A stretch of DNA of 25,373 bases from an uncultured Eubacterium sp. (GCA_905236295.1 CAJOQF010000137.1:1-25373), one strand, 5' to 3'. Positions 1 through 7,790 are shown, counted from the stretch's first letter. A program made the numbers and translations. The notes: generated from the letters alone by a model not told the origin.

Positions 1-2
1 AG

Positions 3-893
3 GCGTATGACGCCACTCTGAAGGCAAAGGGACTTCTTGATTTTGATGATATGCAGCTCTACGTCAAGGATCTTTTTACAAAGAGAGAGGACATACTGAA
101 AAAATGGTCGGATAGGTTTAAATATATAATGATCGATGAATTTCAGGATATCAACAATATCCAATACGAGATCATGAGTATGCTAGGAGGTTCAAATCCC
201 AATATTTTTGCTGTCGGTGATGACGACCAGTCGATATATGCTTTCAGGGGCTCCAATCCGGGACTCTGTTTTAAGTTTGTGGAGGATTACAAGGGGACGG
301 TCACAATTCCTCTAAACATAAATTATCGAAGCACTCCGGCTATAGTGTCTATATCTTCAAAACTTATTTCAAAGAATAAAAAACGTTTTAAAAAGGATCT
401 CGTGGCTTCACATAAAGAGAACAGGCCGGTAAGCCTTAAGATCTATAAAAACGAGTATGATGAGGCGGATGCGATCATAAACGATATCATATTAAAACTG
501 AGATCCGGCATCAGCCCGTCCGAGATAGCGATCCTTTTTCGAAATAACATTCAGAGTGCTCTGTATATAAAGAGACTCTCGTTAGCCGGAATCAAATTTG
601 GATCTGACAGAAAAATAGATGCCGTTGTTCTTTCTACTATACACGGGAGCAAGGGGCTTGAATATGAGGTAGTGTATATTCCGCAGTTAAATGAAAATTA
701 TATGCCATACAAAAAAGCTAGACAGATTTCCGAGATTGAGGAGGAAAGAAGGTTAATGTATGTTGCAATGACCCGTGCAAAGCGTTATCTTTATCTTAGC
801 AGTGCAAAAGTGATACACAAGAAAAAGACACCTGTTTCGCTGTTTTTGAAGGACAGCGGAATCATTAAACTCAGTGATCTTAAAGGGTTATAG
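3..893 (+). CDS. UvrD/PcrA-like superfamily 1 DNA helicase, C-terminal part (5' truncated by window)
   Basis: The open frame enters from the left edge (first full codon at 3) and ends with TAG at 891-893, so 296 residues of the C-terminal part are visible. SF1A helicase motifs appear in order: LLDFDDM just before the first visible ATG, the Walker B motif DEFQD (135-149), motif III GDDDQSIYAFRG (from 216), NYRST, motif V STIHGSKGLE (about 634-660) and motif VI YVAMTRA (about 759-780). The family unwinds DNA 3' to 5' using ATP in repair and recombination. The stretch between the NNIQSALYI region and motif V is only a few tens of residues, whereas PcrA and UvrD carry the roughly 150-residue 2B subdomain there, so this is a short form. 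The N-terminal Walker A lies outside the window. The family call is firm; the exact repair role is unknown. Confidence 0.93.
   Translation, partial: AYDATLKAKGLLDFDDMQLYVKDLFTKREDILKKWSDRFKYIMIDEFQDINNIQYEIMSMLGGSNPNIFAVGDDDQSIYAFRGSNPGLCFKFVEDYKGTVTIPLNINYRSTPAIVSISSKLISKNKKRFKKDLVASHKENRPVSLKIYKNEYDEADAIINDIILKLRSGISPSEIAILFRNNIQSALYIKRLSLAGIKFGSDRKIDAVVLSTIHGSKGLEYEVVYIPQLNENYMPYKKARQISEIEEERRLMYVAMTRAKRYLYLSSAKVIHKKKTPVSLFLKDSGIIKLSDLKGL
882..887 (+). promoter_or_regulatory. Ribosome binding site deciding the ATG at 895
   Basis: AAAGGG ends seven bases before ATG 895, inside the last codons of the helicase gene. The in-frame GTG at 874 has no comparable purine stretch in front of it, so the ATG at 895, just after the helicase stop, is preferred. 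Confidence 0.65.
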
Positions 894-894
894 T

Positions 895-3429
895 ATGAAC
901 GATCAAAGAACATTTAAATACAGATTAAAGGGTTTTATCAAGAATTTCGGCAGATACGGTCTGGATAAGGAAGATTTTAATGATTGCGAAGACCAGATTT
1001 CAAATTGGGATGTCACGATATGCAAGGTTATGGATATAGTCCTTCTGATCGGATTTGTTGCGGGCTCAATATCAACCTTCTATTCCAAGAGTATAGAAAA
1101 TCCCATGCTGCCTTATTTTAATATGATCCTTGCAGGTGTGTGTGTCTTACATCTTATCGTGGGTCAGGTTAAAAGAGAATTCTTTAGAAGACACATAAAA
1201 GTGTATCTTTATCTGACTGCTATAATGGCTCTGTGCTTTACTATCTTTTCAGCACGTCTGTCTCATACGGGCAATGCCATGCAGTTTGCCTATCTTTTGA
1301 TGATATTCTCGCTTATAGTAATAGCAGATGCATACAGAGTCGCAATTCTGATCGTGGTCATGGATTTTATCTTTCTAATGGATTTTAGATATCTGGTTGA
1401 TCCGATACAATTCGGAAATGCTATTGTGACCATCGTTATTTTCAGCTTTATAGCTTTGATGGCACACTGGGCACTTCAACACAGGCGTCTTCTTGATATG
1501 TTTGTCTATGTAAACTACGAGGTAGCACAGGAAGAACTTATTGCCACAAATGAGTCGCTGGTTGATGCGAACAACAAGGCGATAGCCGCCAGCAAATCGA
1601 AATCCGAATTCCTTGCAAATATGTCTCATGAGATCCGAACTCCGATCAATGCGGTACTTGGAATGAACGAGATGATAATCAGAGAGTGTACGGACACCAA
1701 CATCAAGTTTTATGCAAAAAATGTTGAAAACTCCGGTAAGGTACTCCTTTCTATCATAAATGATATTCTGGACTTTTCAAAGATCGAATCGGGCAAAATG
1801 GAGATAGTGGAAGCGCAATACAAACTTTCGTCTATCTTAAACGATGTCTCCAACATGGCTGAATTTCGATGCAGACAAAAGGGGCTCTATTTTCAGATAG
1901 AAGTTGATGGCAATATACCGGATCATCTCTTTGGCGATGAGGTCAGGATCAGACAGATCTTTACTAATATTCTGACAAATGCTACAAAGTATACTGATGA
2001 CGGAGGTGTCACCTTAAAACTTGATTATGAAGAAGAGGGGGAGAATATCCGACTTATCTTTTCAGTGTCTGATACCGGGATCGGAATCAAAGAAGAGGAT
2101 ATAAGTATAATCTATGATAAGTTTGAAAGGGTGGATCTGGTAAATAACAACACCGTGGAGGGAACAGGACTTGGACTTGCTATCACGCAAAGCCTTGTTA
2201 AACTTATGGATGGAAAAATAGAGCTTTCAAGCGTGTATGGGGAAGGTTCGATATTTACGGTGACTATACCGCAAAAGGTTATTTCCGATGAGATCCTTGG
2301 GGATTTTAAGGAAAAATTTGAACGTGCGTCAAAGGAAGCCGCCATATACAGGGCTACTTTTTCCGCGCCAGAGTGTCGTATTCTAGTTGTGGATGATACC
2401 GACACCAATCTTGTTGTGGTAAGACAGCTGCTTAAACAGACGATGATCGCCATTGATACGGCGCTGTCCGGTCAGGAAGCGTTGAATCTGACAAAAGAAA
2501 ACAGGTATGATATTATCTTTATGGACCAGAGAATGCCAAATATGGACGGCACTGAGGCAATGAATGAGATCAAAAATCAGCAGGATGGAAAGAATAACGA
2601 CTCGATCATCGTCTGCCTGACTGCGGATGCCGTGGTAGGTGCCAAGGATAAATACCTTGAGCAGGGATTTGATGATTATCTGACAAAACCTATAGTCAGC
2701 GACCATCTGGAGGATATGTTGAGAACATACCTTCCGAAAGATAAACTTTTGATCGTGTATGATGATGCCAAAGAGGCACTTGACGATAATGATGAAAAGG
2801 CGGATGATATCAGAGGAAGACTTGAAGATGTCTATATGATGACTCCTAATATTGAATTATCTGAAGCGCTAAAACACAGTATAGATGAAAAAATGCTTCT
2901 AAAGGTCATTCGTTCATTCTATGATGGAATAGATTCAAATTCTGATGCTATTGAGCAGGCTTTTAAAAACGAGGATTATAAACTTTATACGATAAAAGTT
3001 CATGCTCTCAAAAGTTCTGCCAGGTTCATAGGTCTTATTCATCTTACCTCAAATGCCAGATTTATGGAGGAGTGTGGAGATATTTCCCACAAGGATTTTG
3101 CTGTGGAGATGATAAAGGAACGCACACCGGCTCTGTTGGAGGAATACAGAAGCTTTAAGACAATTTTTGCTCCGCTTTTTGAATGCGACGTTGAAGAAGA
3201 GCTGCCGGTTGCGGATGATGCCAAGATTTCCGAGATGTATGAAGCCTTGGAATTGTTCTCATCGATGTATGATATAGACAGTCTTGATACGGTAGTTAAT
3301 GAAATGCAGGGTTATAGCATGCCGGATTCTGAGAAAGAAAATTTTGAAAAAATACAAGCAGCAATAAGAAAAGCTGACTGGGATGCACTAAAAGAGATAA
3401 TAATAACCCACAATAACAGCTGGAAATAA
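895..3429 (+). CDS. Membrane-bound hybrid histidine kinase (HisKA-HATPase-REC-Hpt)
   Basis: An 844-residue phosphorelay kinase. The N-terminal 200 or so residues hold about six hydrophobic segments and no recognised sensor domain, so the signal may be sensed within the membrane. The kinase core follows: H box MSHEIRTP with phospho-accepting His245, N box ILTNATKYT (near 360), G1 DTGIGI (from Asp393) and G2 GTGLGLAIT. A receiver domain has the acidic pair Asp500/Asp501, phospho-acceptor Asp544 (FMDQRMPNMDG) and Lys598. The C-terminal Hpt has His703 in HALKSSARF. A complete His-Asp-His relay is therefore present in one chain; the final Asp is probably supplied by the response regulator that starts 20 bp downstream. 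The last 60 residues form a helical tail of unknown function. Start chosen from the ribosome site at 882-887. The signal and output are unknown. Confidence 0.93.
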   Translation: MNDQRTFKYRLKGFIKNFGRYGLDKEDFNDCEDQISNWDVTICKVMDIVLLIGFVAGSISTFYSKSIENPMLPYFNMILAGVCVLHLIVGQVKREFFRRHIKVYLYLTAIMALCFTIFSARLSHTGNAMQFAYLLMIFSLIVIADAYRVAILIVVMDFIFLMDFRYLVDPIQFGNAIVTIVIFSFIALMAHWALQHRRLLDMFVYVNYEVAQEELIATNESLVDANNKAIAASKSKSEFLANMSHEIRTPINAVLGMNEMIIRECTDTNIKFYAKNVENSGKVLLSIINDILDFSKIESGKMEIVEAQYKLSSILNDVSNMAEFRCRQKGLYFQIEVDGNIPDHLFGDEVRIRQIFTNILTNATKYTDDGGVTLKLDYEEEGENIRLIFSVSDTGIGIKEEDISIIYDKFERVDLVNNNTVEGTGLGLAITQSLVKLMDGKIELSSVYGEGSIFTVTIPQKVISDEILGDFKEKFERASKEAAIYRATFSAPECRILVVDDTDTNLVVVRQLLKQTMIAIDTALSGQEALNLTKENRYDIIFMDQRMPNMDGTEAMNEIKNQQDGKNNDSIIVCLTADAVVGAKDKYLEQGFDDYLTKPIVSDHLEDMLRTYLPKDKLLIVYDDAKEALDDNDEKADDIRGRLEDVYMMTPNIELSEALKHSIDEKMLLKVIRSFYDGIDSNSDAIEQAFKNEDYKLYTIKVHALKSSARFIGLIHLTSNARFMEECGDISHKDFAVEMIKERTPALLEEYRSFKTIFAPLFECDVEEELPVADDAKISEMYEALELFSSMYDIDSLDTVVNEMQGYSMPDSEKENFEKIQAAIRKADWDALKEIIITHNNSWK

Positions 3430-3437
3430 TTTGAAAT

Positions 3438-3442
3438 GAGGT
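3438..3442 (+). promoter_or_regulatory. Ribosome binding site for a TTG start
   Basis: GAGGT sits seven bases before TTG 3450. No ATG lies at a suitable distance in the same frame, and the protein's beta-strand (DIVFVTT) starts at once after TTG-CGT-AAA, so TTG is the likely initiator. Confidence 0.6.
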
Positions 3443-3449
3443 AATTTTA

Positions 3450-4208
3450 TTGCGTAAAGACATAGTTTTTGTAACAACGACAAAATCACTTATCGTAAAT
3501 GCGCTTATTAAAGCGTTGGAATGGGGGAAGATAGATTCGGTCATAATTGAACCCAAAACGGTTGAACTTCTTGAGATCAAAGACATTCCGTCCACATGGC
3601 TGCTTTTTGTGGACAACGATTTAGACCGGTATTTTGAGTTTATAAACGAGATCAGTGATTACGCAAAAGAAAAGGGTATCACCATGTATGTCATCGGTAC
3701 GAAGGATGATATCAATGCATTTAAATACAATGCAGACCAGGATGTTATAAGGGGATACTTTGAAAAACCGTTTAAGTCGGATACTATCGTTGACAAACTG
3801 AGTGAGGAGCTTGGTATTGTAAATGCCTCGACGGGGAGAAAGAAGATCCTTATTATTGATGATGACGAAGTATTTCTTCGCGCCATGCAAAATCTTCTTT
3901 CAGGACTTTACAGGGTAAGCATTGCCAATTCCGGAGCCACCGGTATGCAGATGGCTGCGTCGGAGAATGTTGATCTCGTATTGCTTGATTATGAGATGCC
4001 GGGGCTTGACGGTCCGCAGGTGCTTAATATGATGAGGGCCAATGTTGATATGAGGCATATTCCAGTTATGTTTCTCACTTCAAAGAATGACAAGGACAGC
4101 TTTTTCAAGATAATGACGATGCATCCCGAAGCCTACATTCTCAAGTCCTCGCCGAAGGAAGAGATTCTTGATATGTTAAAGGATTATTTTGACAAGACGA
4201 AGCGTTGA
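3450..4208 (+). CDS. Stand-alone response regulator with two receiver domains, the first degenerate
   Basis: A 252-residue protein with no DNA-binding or enzymatic output domain. Residues 1-125 have the alternating strand-helix pattern and a GYFEKPF end typical of receiver domains, but the acidic pair at the first strand is absent (FVTTTKS), so this copy probably cannot bind Mg2+ normally. Residues 130-252 are a canonical receiver: Asp137-139 (LIIDDDE), phospho-acceptor Asp180 (LLDYEMPGLDG), the Thr of FLTSKND, and Lys232 (ILKSSP). It follows the hybrid kinase by 20 bp in the same direction and is its most likely partner, taking phosphate from the Hpt His703. Without an effector domain it probably works by protein-protein contact or as a phosphate sink. 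Its 3' end overlaps the convergent CLC gene by 25 bp. Confidence 0.88.
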   Translation: MRKDIVFVTTTKSLIVNALIKALEWGKIDSVIIEPKTVELLEIKDIPSTWLLFVDNDLDRYFEFINEISDYAKEKGITMYVIGTKDDINAFKYNADQDVIRGYFEKPFKSDTIVDKLSEELGIVNASTGRKKILIIDDDEVFLRAMQNLLSGLYRVSIANSGATGMQMAASENVDLVLLDYEMPGLDGPQVLNMMRANVDMRHIPVMFLTSKNDKDSFFKIMTMHPEAYILKSSPKEEILDMLKDYFDKTKR

Positions 4209-5422
4209 GTTTTATAAATGCCAAATCTACCGCTTAGCATATAGCTGATAGCGATTGCAATGGCAAAAAACGGCATGGGTTTAAATCCGAACAGTTCAAA
4301 GCAGATCAATAGCGATGTGATCGGAGAGTTCGTAACCGAACAGAAAACTGAACCTATGCCGATGGCTGCACAGAGAGTCGGATCAAAGCCAAGTAACACG
4401 CCAAAAGCGGAGCCGAAGGTAGCTCCGATAAATATACTTGGCACGATCTCGCCACCTTTAAATCCGCAGCCAATGGTGATTATCGTAAATAAAATCTTTA
4501 ATGCAAATGCATAAATGACCACGTCTCCCTGAAGGGCGTTTTCTATCACATAGATTCCGAGCCCGTTATAATCCTGATTTCCCACAAGTAAAGTAAGACC
4601 TACGATCACACATCCGCCAACAAATATTCTTAAATATTGATTTTTAAATAGTTTTCTCGATACAGTTTCGGATTTTTGCAGTAGTATGCAAAATATAATA
4701 CTTATAATTGCGCAAAGTCCGGCAAGTAAAACAGTTCCAAGCACGGAAGATATATTAAACGCAGGAGTGCTTAATATATCGTAATGGAGTGCCTTGACTC
4801 CGAAATAAGATGTTATCGATCTTGCGGTAAAAGCGGATATAACACAGGGAACCAGCGCAGGATAATGCATTATACCTACACTTACCACTTCAAGAGCAAA
4901 TACTGCGCCTGCAAGCGGAGTGCCAAACAGTGCGGCAAATCCGGCACTCATACCGCACATTACCATGATCTGCTTGTCCCTGGAATCCATGTGAAACAGT
5001 CGCCCCATATCGTTACCAATGCTTGCTCCAATCTGTAGAGCAGCACCTTCTCTGCCGGCTGATCCACCAAAAAAATGAGTGATGATCGTTCCGATAAAAA
5101 TAAGCGGAGCCATGTTTAAAGGAACATTATCTTTTGACTGAACTGCATATAAAACGAGATTTGTACCCTGGTCTTTTTTAACTTTAAACAGCATATAACA
5201 ACCGATTATAAGCATTCCGCCAAAGGGCAGCAAAAAAATAAGCCATGGATGATACAGGCGGAGGGTGGTTGCGCTCTGTATTAACTTTGAAAAGGCGAGA
5301 CCGACAAATCCGATTATTATACCTGCCATCAATCCGAGGATTATCCATTTAATCAAGGATTTGAAATGATTAAATCCGCCCTGTATATCTTCTTTTAATC
5401 TATCAACTTTGTTATCAGACAT
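4184..5422 (-). CDS. CLC-family anion transporter, probably fluoride/proton antiporter type (CLC-F)
   Basis: A 412-residue polytopic membrane protein without CBS domains, the size of bacterial CLC antiporters. Family motifs are visible: GREGA with gating Glu125, the FGTPLAGAVFALE segment, FKGGEIVPSIFIGA and the C-terminal TNSPITSLLICFELFG. Two features point away from chloride CLCs: the selectivity loop reads GTNLV (86-90) instead of GSGIP, and the second glutamate of the EE pair used for internal proton transfer in CLC-ec1 is Val179. Both resemble the CLC-F group, which exports fluoride in exchange for protons; that match is from memory of the family. The start ATG has AAGGG about 11 bases upstream and a good promoter at 5483-5511. 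No fluoride riboswitch is visible upstream. CLC family is firm; the substrate is inferred. Confidence 0.9.
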   Translation of the reverse strand: MSDNKVDRLKEDIQGGFNHFKSLIKWIILGLMAGIIIGFVGLAFSKLIQSATTLRLYHPWLIFLLPFGGMLIIGCYMLFKVKKDQGTNLVLYAVQSKDNVPLNMAPLIFIGTIITHFFGGSAGREGAALQIGASIGNDMGRLFHMDSRDKQIMVMCGMSAGFAALFGTPLAGAVFALEVVSVGIMHYPALVPCVISAFTARSITSYFGVKALHYDILSTPAFNISSVLGTVLLAGLCAIISIIFCILLQKSETVSRKLFKNQYLRIFVGGCVIVGLTLLVGNQDYNGLGIYVIENALQGDVVIYAFALKILFTIITIGCGFKGGEIVPSIFIGATFGSAFGVLLGFDPTLCAAIGIGSVFCSVTNSPITSLLICFELFGFKPMPFFAIAIAISYMLSGRFGIYKTQRFVLSK

Positions 5423-5461
5423 TTGTAAAGTACCCTTGAATCATATTGTCAATGCTTTAAT

Positions 5462-5490
5462 TTTGCATCGAATTATAGTATGATTATATC
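5462..5490 (+). promoter_or_regulatory. Possible promoter for the dehydrogenase-aldolase operon
   Basis: TTTGCA (5462-5467), 17 bases, TATATC (5485-5490), with the start codon at 5534. Both boxes are weak. An alternative uses TTGTCA (5446-5451) with TATAGT (5474-5479), but that spacer is 22 bases. Either overlaps the minus-strand promoter face to face. Confidence 0.3.
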
Positions 5491-5511
5491 AGTGTTTTAT
5501 AACATAGACAA
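5483..5511 (-). promoter_or_regulatory. Sigma-70/A type promoter for the CLC gene
   Basis: Read on the minus strand, TTGTCT (5511-5506), a 17-base spacer and a perfect TATAAT (5488-5483). Transcription would begin near 5475, giving a leader of about 50 bases before ATG 5422. Confidence 0.65.
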
Positions 5512-5518
5512 CGAAAAA

Positions 5519-5526
5519 AGAGAGGA
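5519..5526 (+). promoter_or_regulatory. Ribosome binding site deciding the dehydrogenase start
   Basis: AGAGAGGA lies seven bases before ATG 5534. The in-frame ATG at 5480 sits inside the promoter region and has no ribosome site. Confidence 0.7.
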
Positions 5527-5533
5527 CTTTGTT

Positions 5534-6646
5534 ATGAGTGATACAAGACCATGTGTTGACTGGAAATTAATGGATGACTTTATGACGGCATGCTTTGTGA
5601 AGTGTGGTGTGCCCGAGGATGATGCGAGGCTTTGTTCCGATGTGCTTCTCGAGAGTGACAGAAGGGGTATTGAATCACACGGTTGCAACCGTTTTAAACC
5701 GATATATATAGACAGGATCAAATCGGGAATACTAAATCCCGTCACAAAAATAGATATCCTTAAGGATACACCGACCACGGTAGTACTTGATGCAAATGAC
5801 GGAATGGGTATGGTTGCATCCAAGAAGGCAATGGATATGATTATAGAAAAGGCTAAAAAATACGGAATGGGTATGGCTGCCGTTACCAATTCATCTCACT
5901 ATGGGATCGCGGGGTACTGGACATCTCTGGCGGAGAAGGAAGGCATGATAGGAATCAGCGGAACCAACGCCCGCCCGTCCATAGCGCCGACGTTTGGCGT
6001 CGAGAATATGATGGGTACCAACCCGTTTACATTCAGTATGCCAACGGATGAAGATTTCCCGTTTACGCTTGATTGTGCCACATCCATCACCCAGAACGGA
6101 AAGATAGAGTACTATGCAAGGATCGGCAAGGATGTTCCCGAGGGAATGGTCATAGGAAGAGACGGCAAACCTATGACAGATTCAAAACAGATATTAAAAG
6201 ATATCAGAAGCAAAAATGCAGCTCTGGCACCTCTTGGAGGTATAGGAGAGGAACTTGGTGGATACAAAGGATACGGATATGCAGCTGTAGTTGAGATCCT
6301 CTCAAGCGCTTTGACCGGCGGTCTGTTTATGAAGGATCTCGAGGGGAAAAATGAAGACGGCTCGATCAGACCTTATCACCTGGGACATTTCTTTATCGTT
6401 ATCAATCCCGAGTTCTTTATGGGACTTGAGACATTTAAAAAGACAGCCGGAGACATCTTGAGAGGACTTAGAAATTCGAAAAAAGCGCCTGGATCTGACA
6501 GGATCTACACAGCCGGCGAAAAGGAATGGGATGTATGGCAGGAGAGGAAGGACAAAGGCGTCCCGGTCACAGAGGCTGTACAAAAAGAGATTATCGGTCT
6601 CAGGGACGAATACGGACTCAATGAGTTTAAATTCCCGTTTGAATAG
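5534..6646 (+). CDS. Ldh2/MDH2-family NAD(P)-dependent dehydrogenase
   Basis: A 370-residue member of the malate/L-lactate/ureidoglycolate dehydrogenase family, which is unrelated to Rossmann-fold lactate dehydrogenases and reduces or oxidises 2-oxo/2-hydroxy acids with NAD(P). Family signatures are RGIESHG with His49, NSSHYGIAGYW with His122, NPFTFSMPT, DCATS and GGYKGYGYA, and the length is normal. The frame is open back to an ATG at 5480, but AGAGAGGA at 5519-5526 places the start at ATG 5534, and the N-terminus MSDTRPCVDW fits the family. It is followed 13 bp later by a class II aldolase, so the pair may act on the same hydroxy- or keto-acid, for example in catabolism of a sugar acid or deoxysugar. 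Family members include malate, lactate and 2,3-diketogulonate reductases; the substrate cannot be chosen from sequence. Confidence 0.92.
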   Translation: MSDTRPCVDWKLMDDFMTACFVKCGVPEDDARLCSDVLLESDRRGIESHGCNRFKPIYIDRIKSGILNPVTKIDILKDTPTTVVLDANDGMGMVASKKAMDMIIEKAKKYGMGMAAVTNSSHYGIAGYWTSLAEKEGMIGISGTNARPSIAPTFGVENMMGTNPFTFSMPTDEDFPFTLDCATSITQNGKIEYYARIGKDVPEGMVIGRDGKPMTDSKQILKDIRSKNAALAPLGGIGEELGGYKGYGYAAVVEILSSALTGGLFMKDLEGKNEDGSIRPYHLGHFFIVINPEFFMGLETFKKTAGDILRGLRNSKKAPGSDRIYTAGEKEWDVWQERKDKGVPVTEAVQKEIIGLRDEYGLNEFKFPFE

Positions 6647-6659
6647 AAGAGGAGAGTTT

Positions 6660-7223
6660 ATGTCAGACTACAGAAAACTAATAGTTGAATATATGGATAG
6701 GCTTTATCGTATGGGGCTTACCACTACCTCCGGAGGCAATCTTTCTGTTATGGATGAGGAGGGCAATATCTGGATCACACCCTCAGGTACCGACAAGGGT
6801 GAGATGACACCGGATGATATCGTGTGCGTAAAAAAGGACAAAACCGTAATTGGAGAACTGAAGCCTTCGAGTGAGCTTCCGCTTCACAGTCTGATCTACG
6901 CCGCCAATCCGGATAAGAGAGCTATATGTCACGCACATTCGCCGGCACTAATCGCGTATTCTGTCATCAGAGAGATTCCTAATAAGGATCTGTTTGTCGG
7001 AAGTTTTGTCTCTGACAAGAAGATCACTATCGCTGAATACGCTATGTTTGGAACAACCAGGCTTGGTGAGATAATCTCAACACATTTTAAAACGGGTTCA
7101 GATATAGTCATCATGGAAAATCATGGTATGGTTTCGGCTGCGCCGACGCTTAAAGAAGCTTTTGAACAGTTCGAGGCTTTGGAGTTTCTTGCCAAAATTC
7201 AGATGAATGTAAACAGGCTTTAG
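6660..7223 (+). CDS. Class II aldolase/adducin-family protein, catalytically intact
   Basis: A 187-residue enzyme of the fuculose-phosphate aldolase / ribulose-phosphate epimerase family, which uses a metal ion (usually Zn2+) to make or break a carbon-carbon bond in phosphorylated ketoses. All key parts are visible: phosphate-binding TSGGNLS, TPSGTDKG, catalytic Glu72 (PSSELPLH), metal ligands His91 and His93 (CHAHSP) and His155 (ENHGMV). The start at ATG 6660 is fixed by GAGGAG (6649-6654) after the preceding stop; the upstream extension in frame reads through the dehydrogenase gene and is spurious. It lies between the dehydrogenase and a degenerate paralogue in a clear operon. The substrate is not determinable; a deoxysugar phosphate or sugar-acid derivative is plausible. 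Confidence 0.92.
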   Translation: MSDYRKLIVEYMDRLYRMGLTTTSGGNLSVMDEEGNIWITPSGTDKGEMTPDDIVCVKKDKTVIGELKPSSELPLHSLIYAANPDKRAICHAHSPALIAYSVIREIPNKDLFVGSFVSDKKITIAEYAMFGTTRLGEIISTHFKTGSDIVIMENHGMVSAAPTLKEAFEQFEALEFLAKIQMNVNRL

Positions 7224-7236
7224 TTGGGTGGTATAT

Positions 7237-7761
7237 ATGAAAGATAAGTTAAAACAATTCTATGACAGGGCATACAGACAGGGGCTCGTGTGTTCTTTGG
7301 ACAATTCATTTTCGGTGAGAGAGGGCAAAGATATTTTTTGTCTTAGCGACTCGTATAGAGAGTTTCATGAAGCGATATATAAATATCACGACAATATAAA
7401 CGCTGTATTTGTAGCGCATCCCGTAAATGCAATGTCATTTGTGATAAAGAAACAAAAGATAAATACCAGACTTATACCGGAGAGCTATATGGTTCTCCAG
7501 GATATCGCCTATTTTACGAGAGAGGAGATCGATAAGGGCTGGGATCATATTGCAGGAACTATCTCAGATGATGAGACTGCGATCATTCTTGAAAATGAGG
7601 CAGTTGTAACGATCGGGCCTACCCTGCTAAAAACTTTTGATCGCCTTGAGGTGTTGGAGTTTTCAGCCAAGGCCATCATAAATACCGGCTCGATAGGCAG
7701 GAGAGTTGAGATATCCGACAAGGATATAGACGAACTTAAGATTACATTGAATATCAGATAA
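7237..7761 (+). CDS. Degenerate class II aldolase-like protein (probable pseudoenzyme)
   Basis: A 174-residue protein clearly related to the gene just upstream: the framework AHPVNAMSFVI aligns with AHSPALIAYSVI and the tail ENEAVVTIGPTLLKTFDRLEVLEFSAKAI with ENHGMVSAAPTLKEAFEQFEALEFLAKI. The active site is gone: the first metal His is Val59 (only His61 remains), the third metal His is Glu121, the catalytic Glu position is Tyr40, and the SGGNLS and PSGTDKG phosphate-binding loops are shortened or missing. The frame is intact with GGGTGG ahead of ATG 7237 (an in-frame GTG at 7228 is less likely), so it is expressed rather than decaying. It probably pairs with the active aldolase as a non-catalytic subunit, or binds a ligand. 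A terminator follows at once. Confidence 0.85.
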   Translation: MKDKLKQFYDRAYRQGLVCSLDNSFSVREGKDIFCLSDSYREFHEAIYKYHDNINAVFVAHPVNAMSFVIKKQKINTRLIPESYMVLQDIAYFTREEIDKGWDHIAGTISDDETAIILENEAVVTIGPTLLKTFDRLEVLEFSAKAIINTGSIGRRVEISDKDIDELKITLNIR

Positions 7762-7765
7762 AATT

Positions 7766-7790
7766 AAGGCGTCCGTTTGGACGCCTTTTT
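7766..7790 (+). terminator. Strong intrinsic terminator, probably bidirectional
   Basis: Perfect nine-base arms AAGGCGTCC and GGACGCCTT with a four-base loop GTTT, continuing into TTTTT. It starts four bases after the stop of the aldolase-like gene. The minus strand reads the same stem followed by AATTTTA, so it may also end the convergent membrane-protein transcript that stops at 7836. Confidence 0.93.

Noticed and set aside
5423..5533. Possible fluoride riboswitch before the CLC gene
   Set aside because: The minus-strand leader is only about 50 bases, AT-rich and without the conserved GATGG/CTGATGA-type elements or the pseudoknot expected of the crcB motif.
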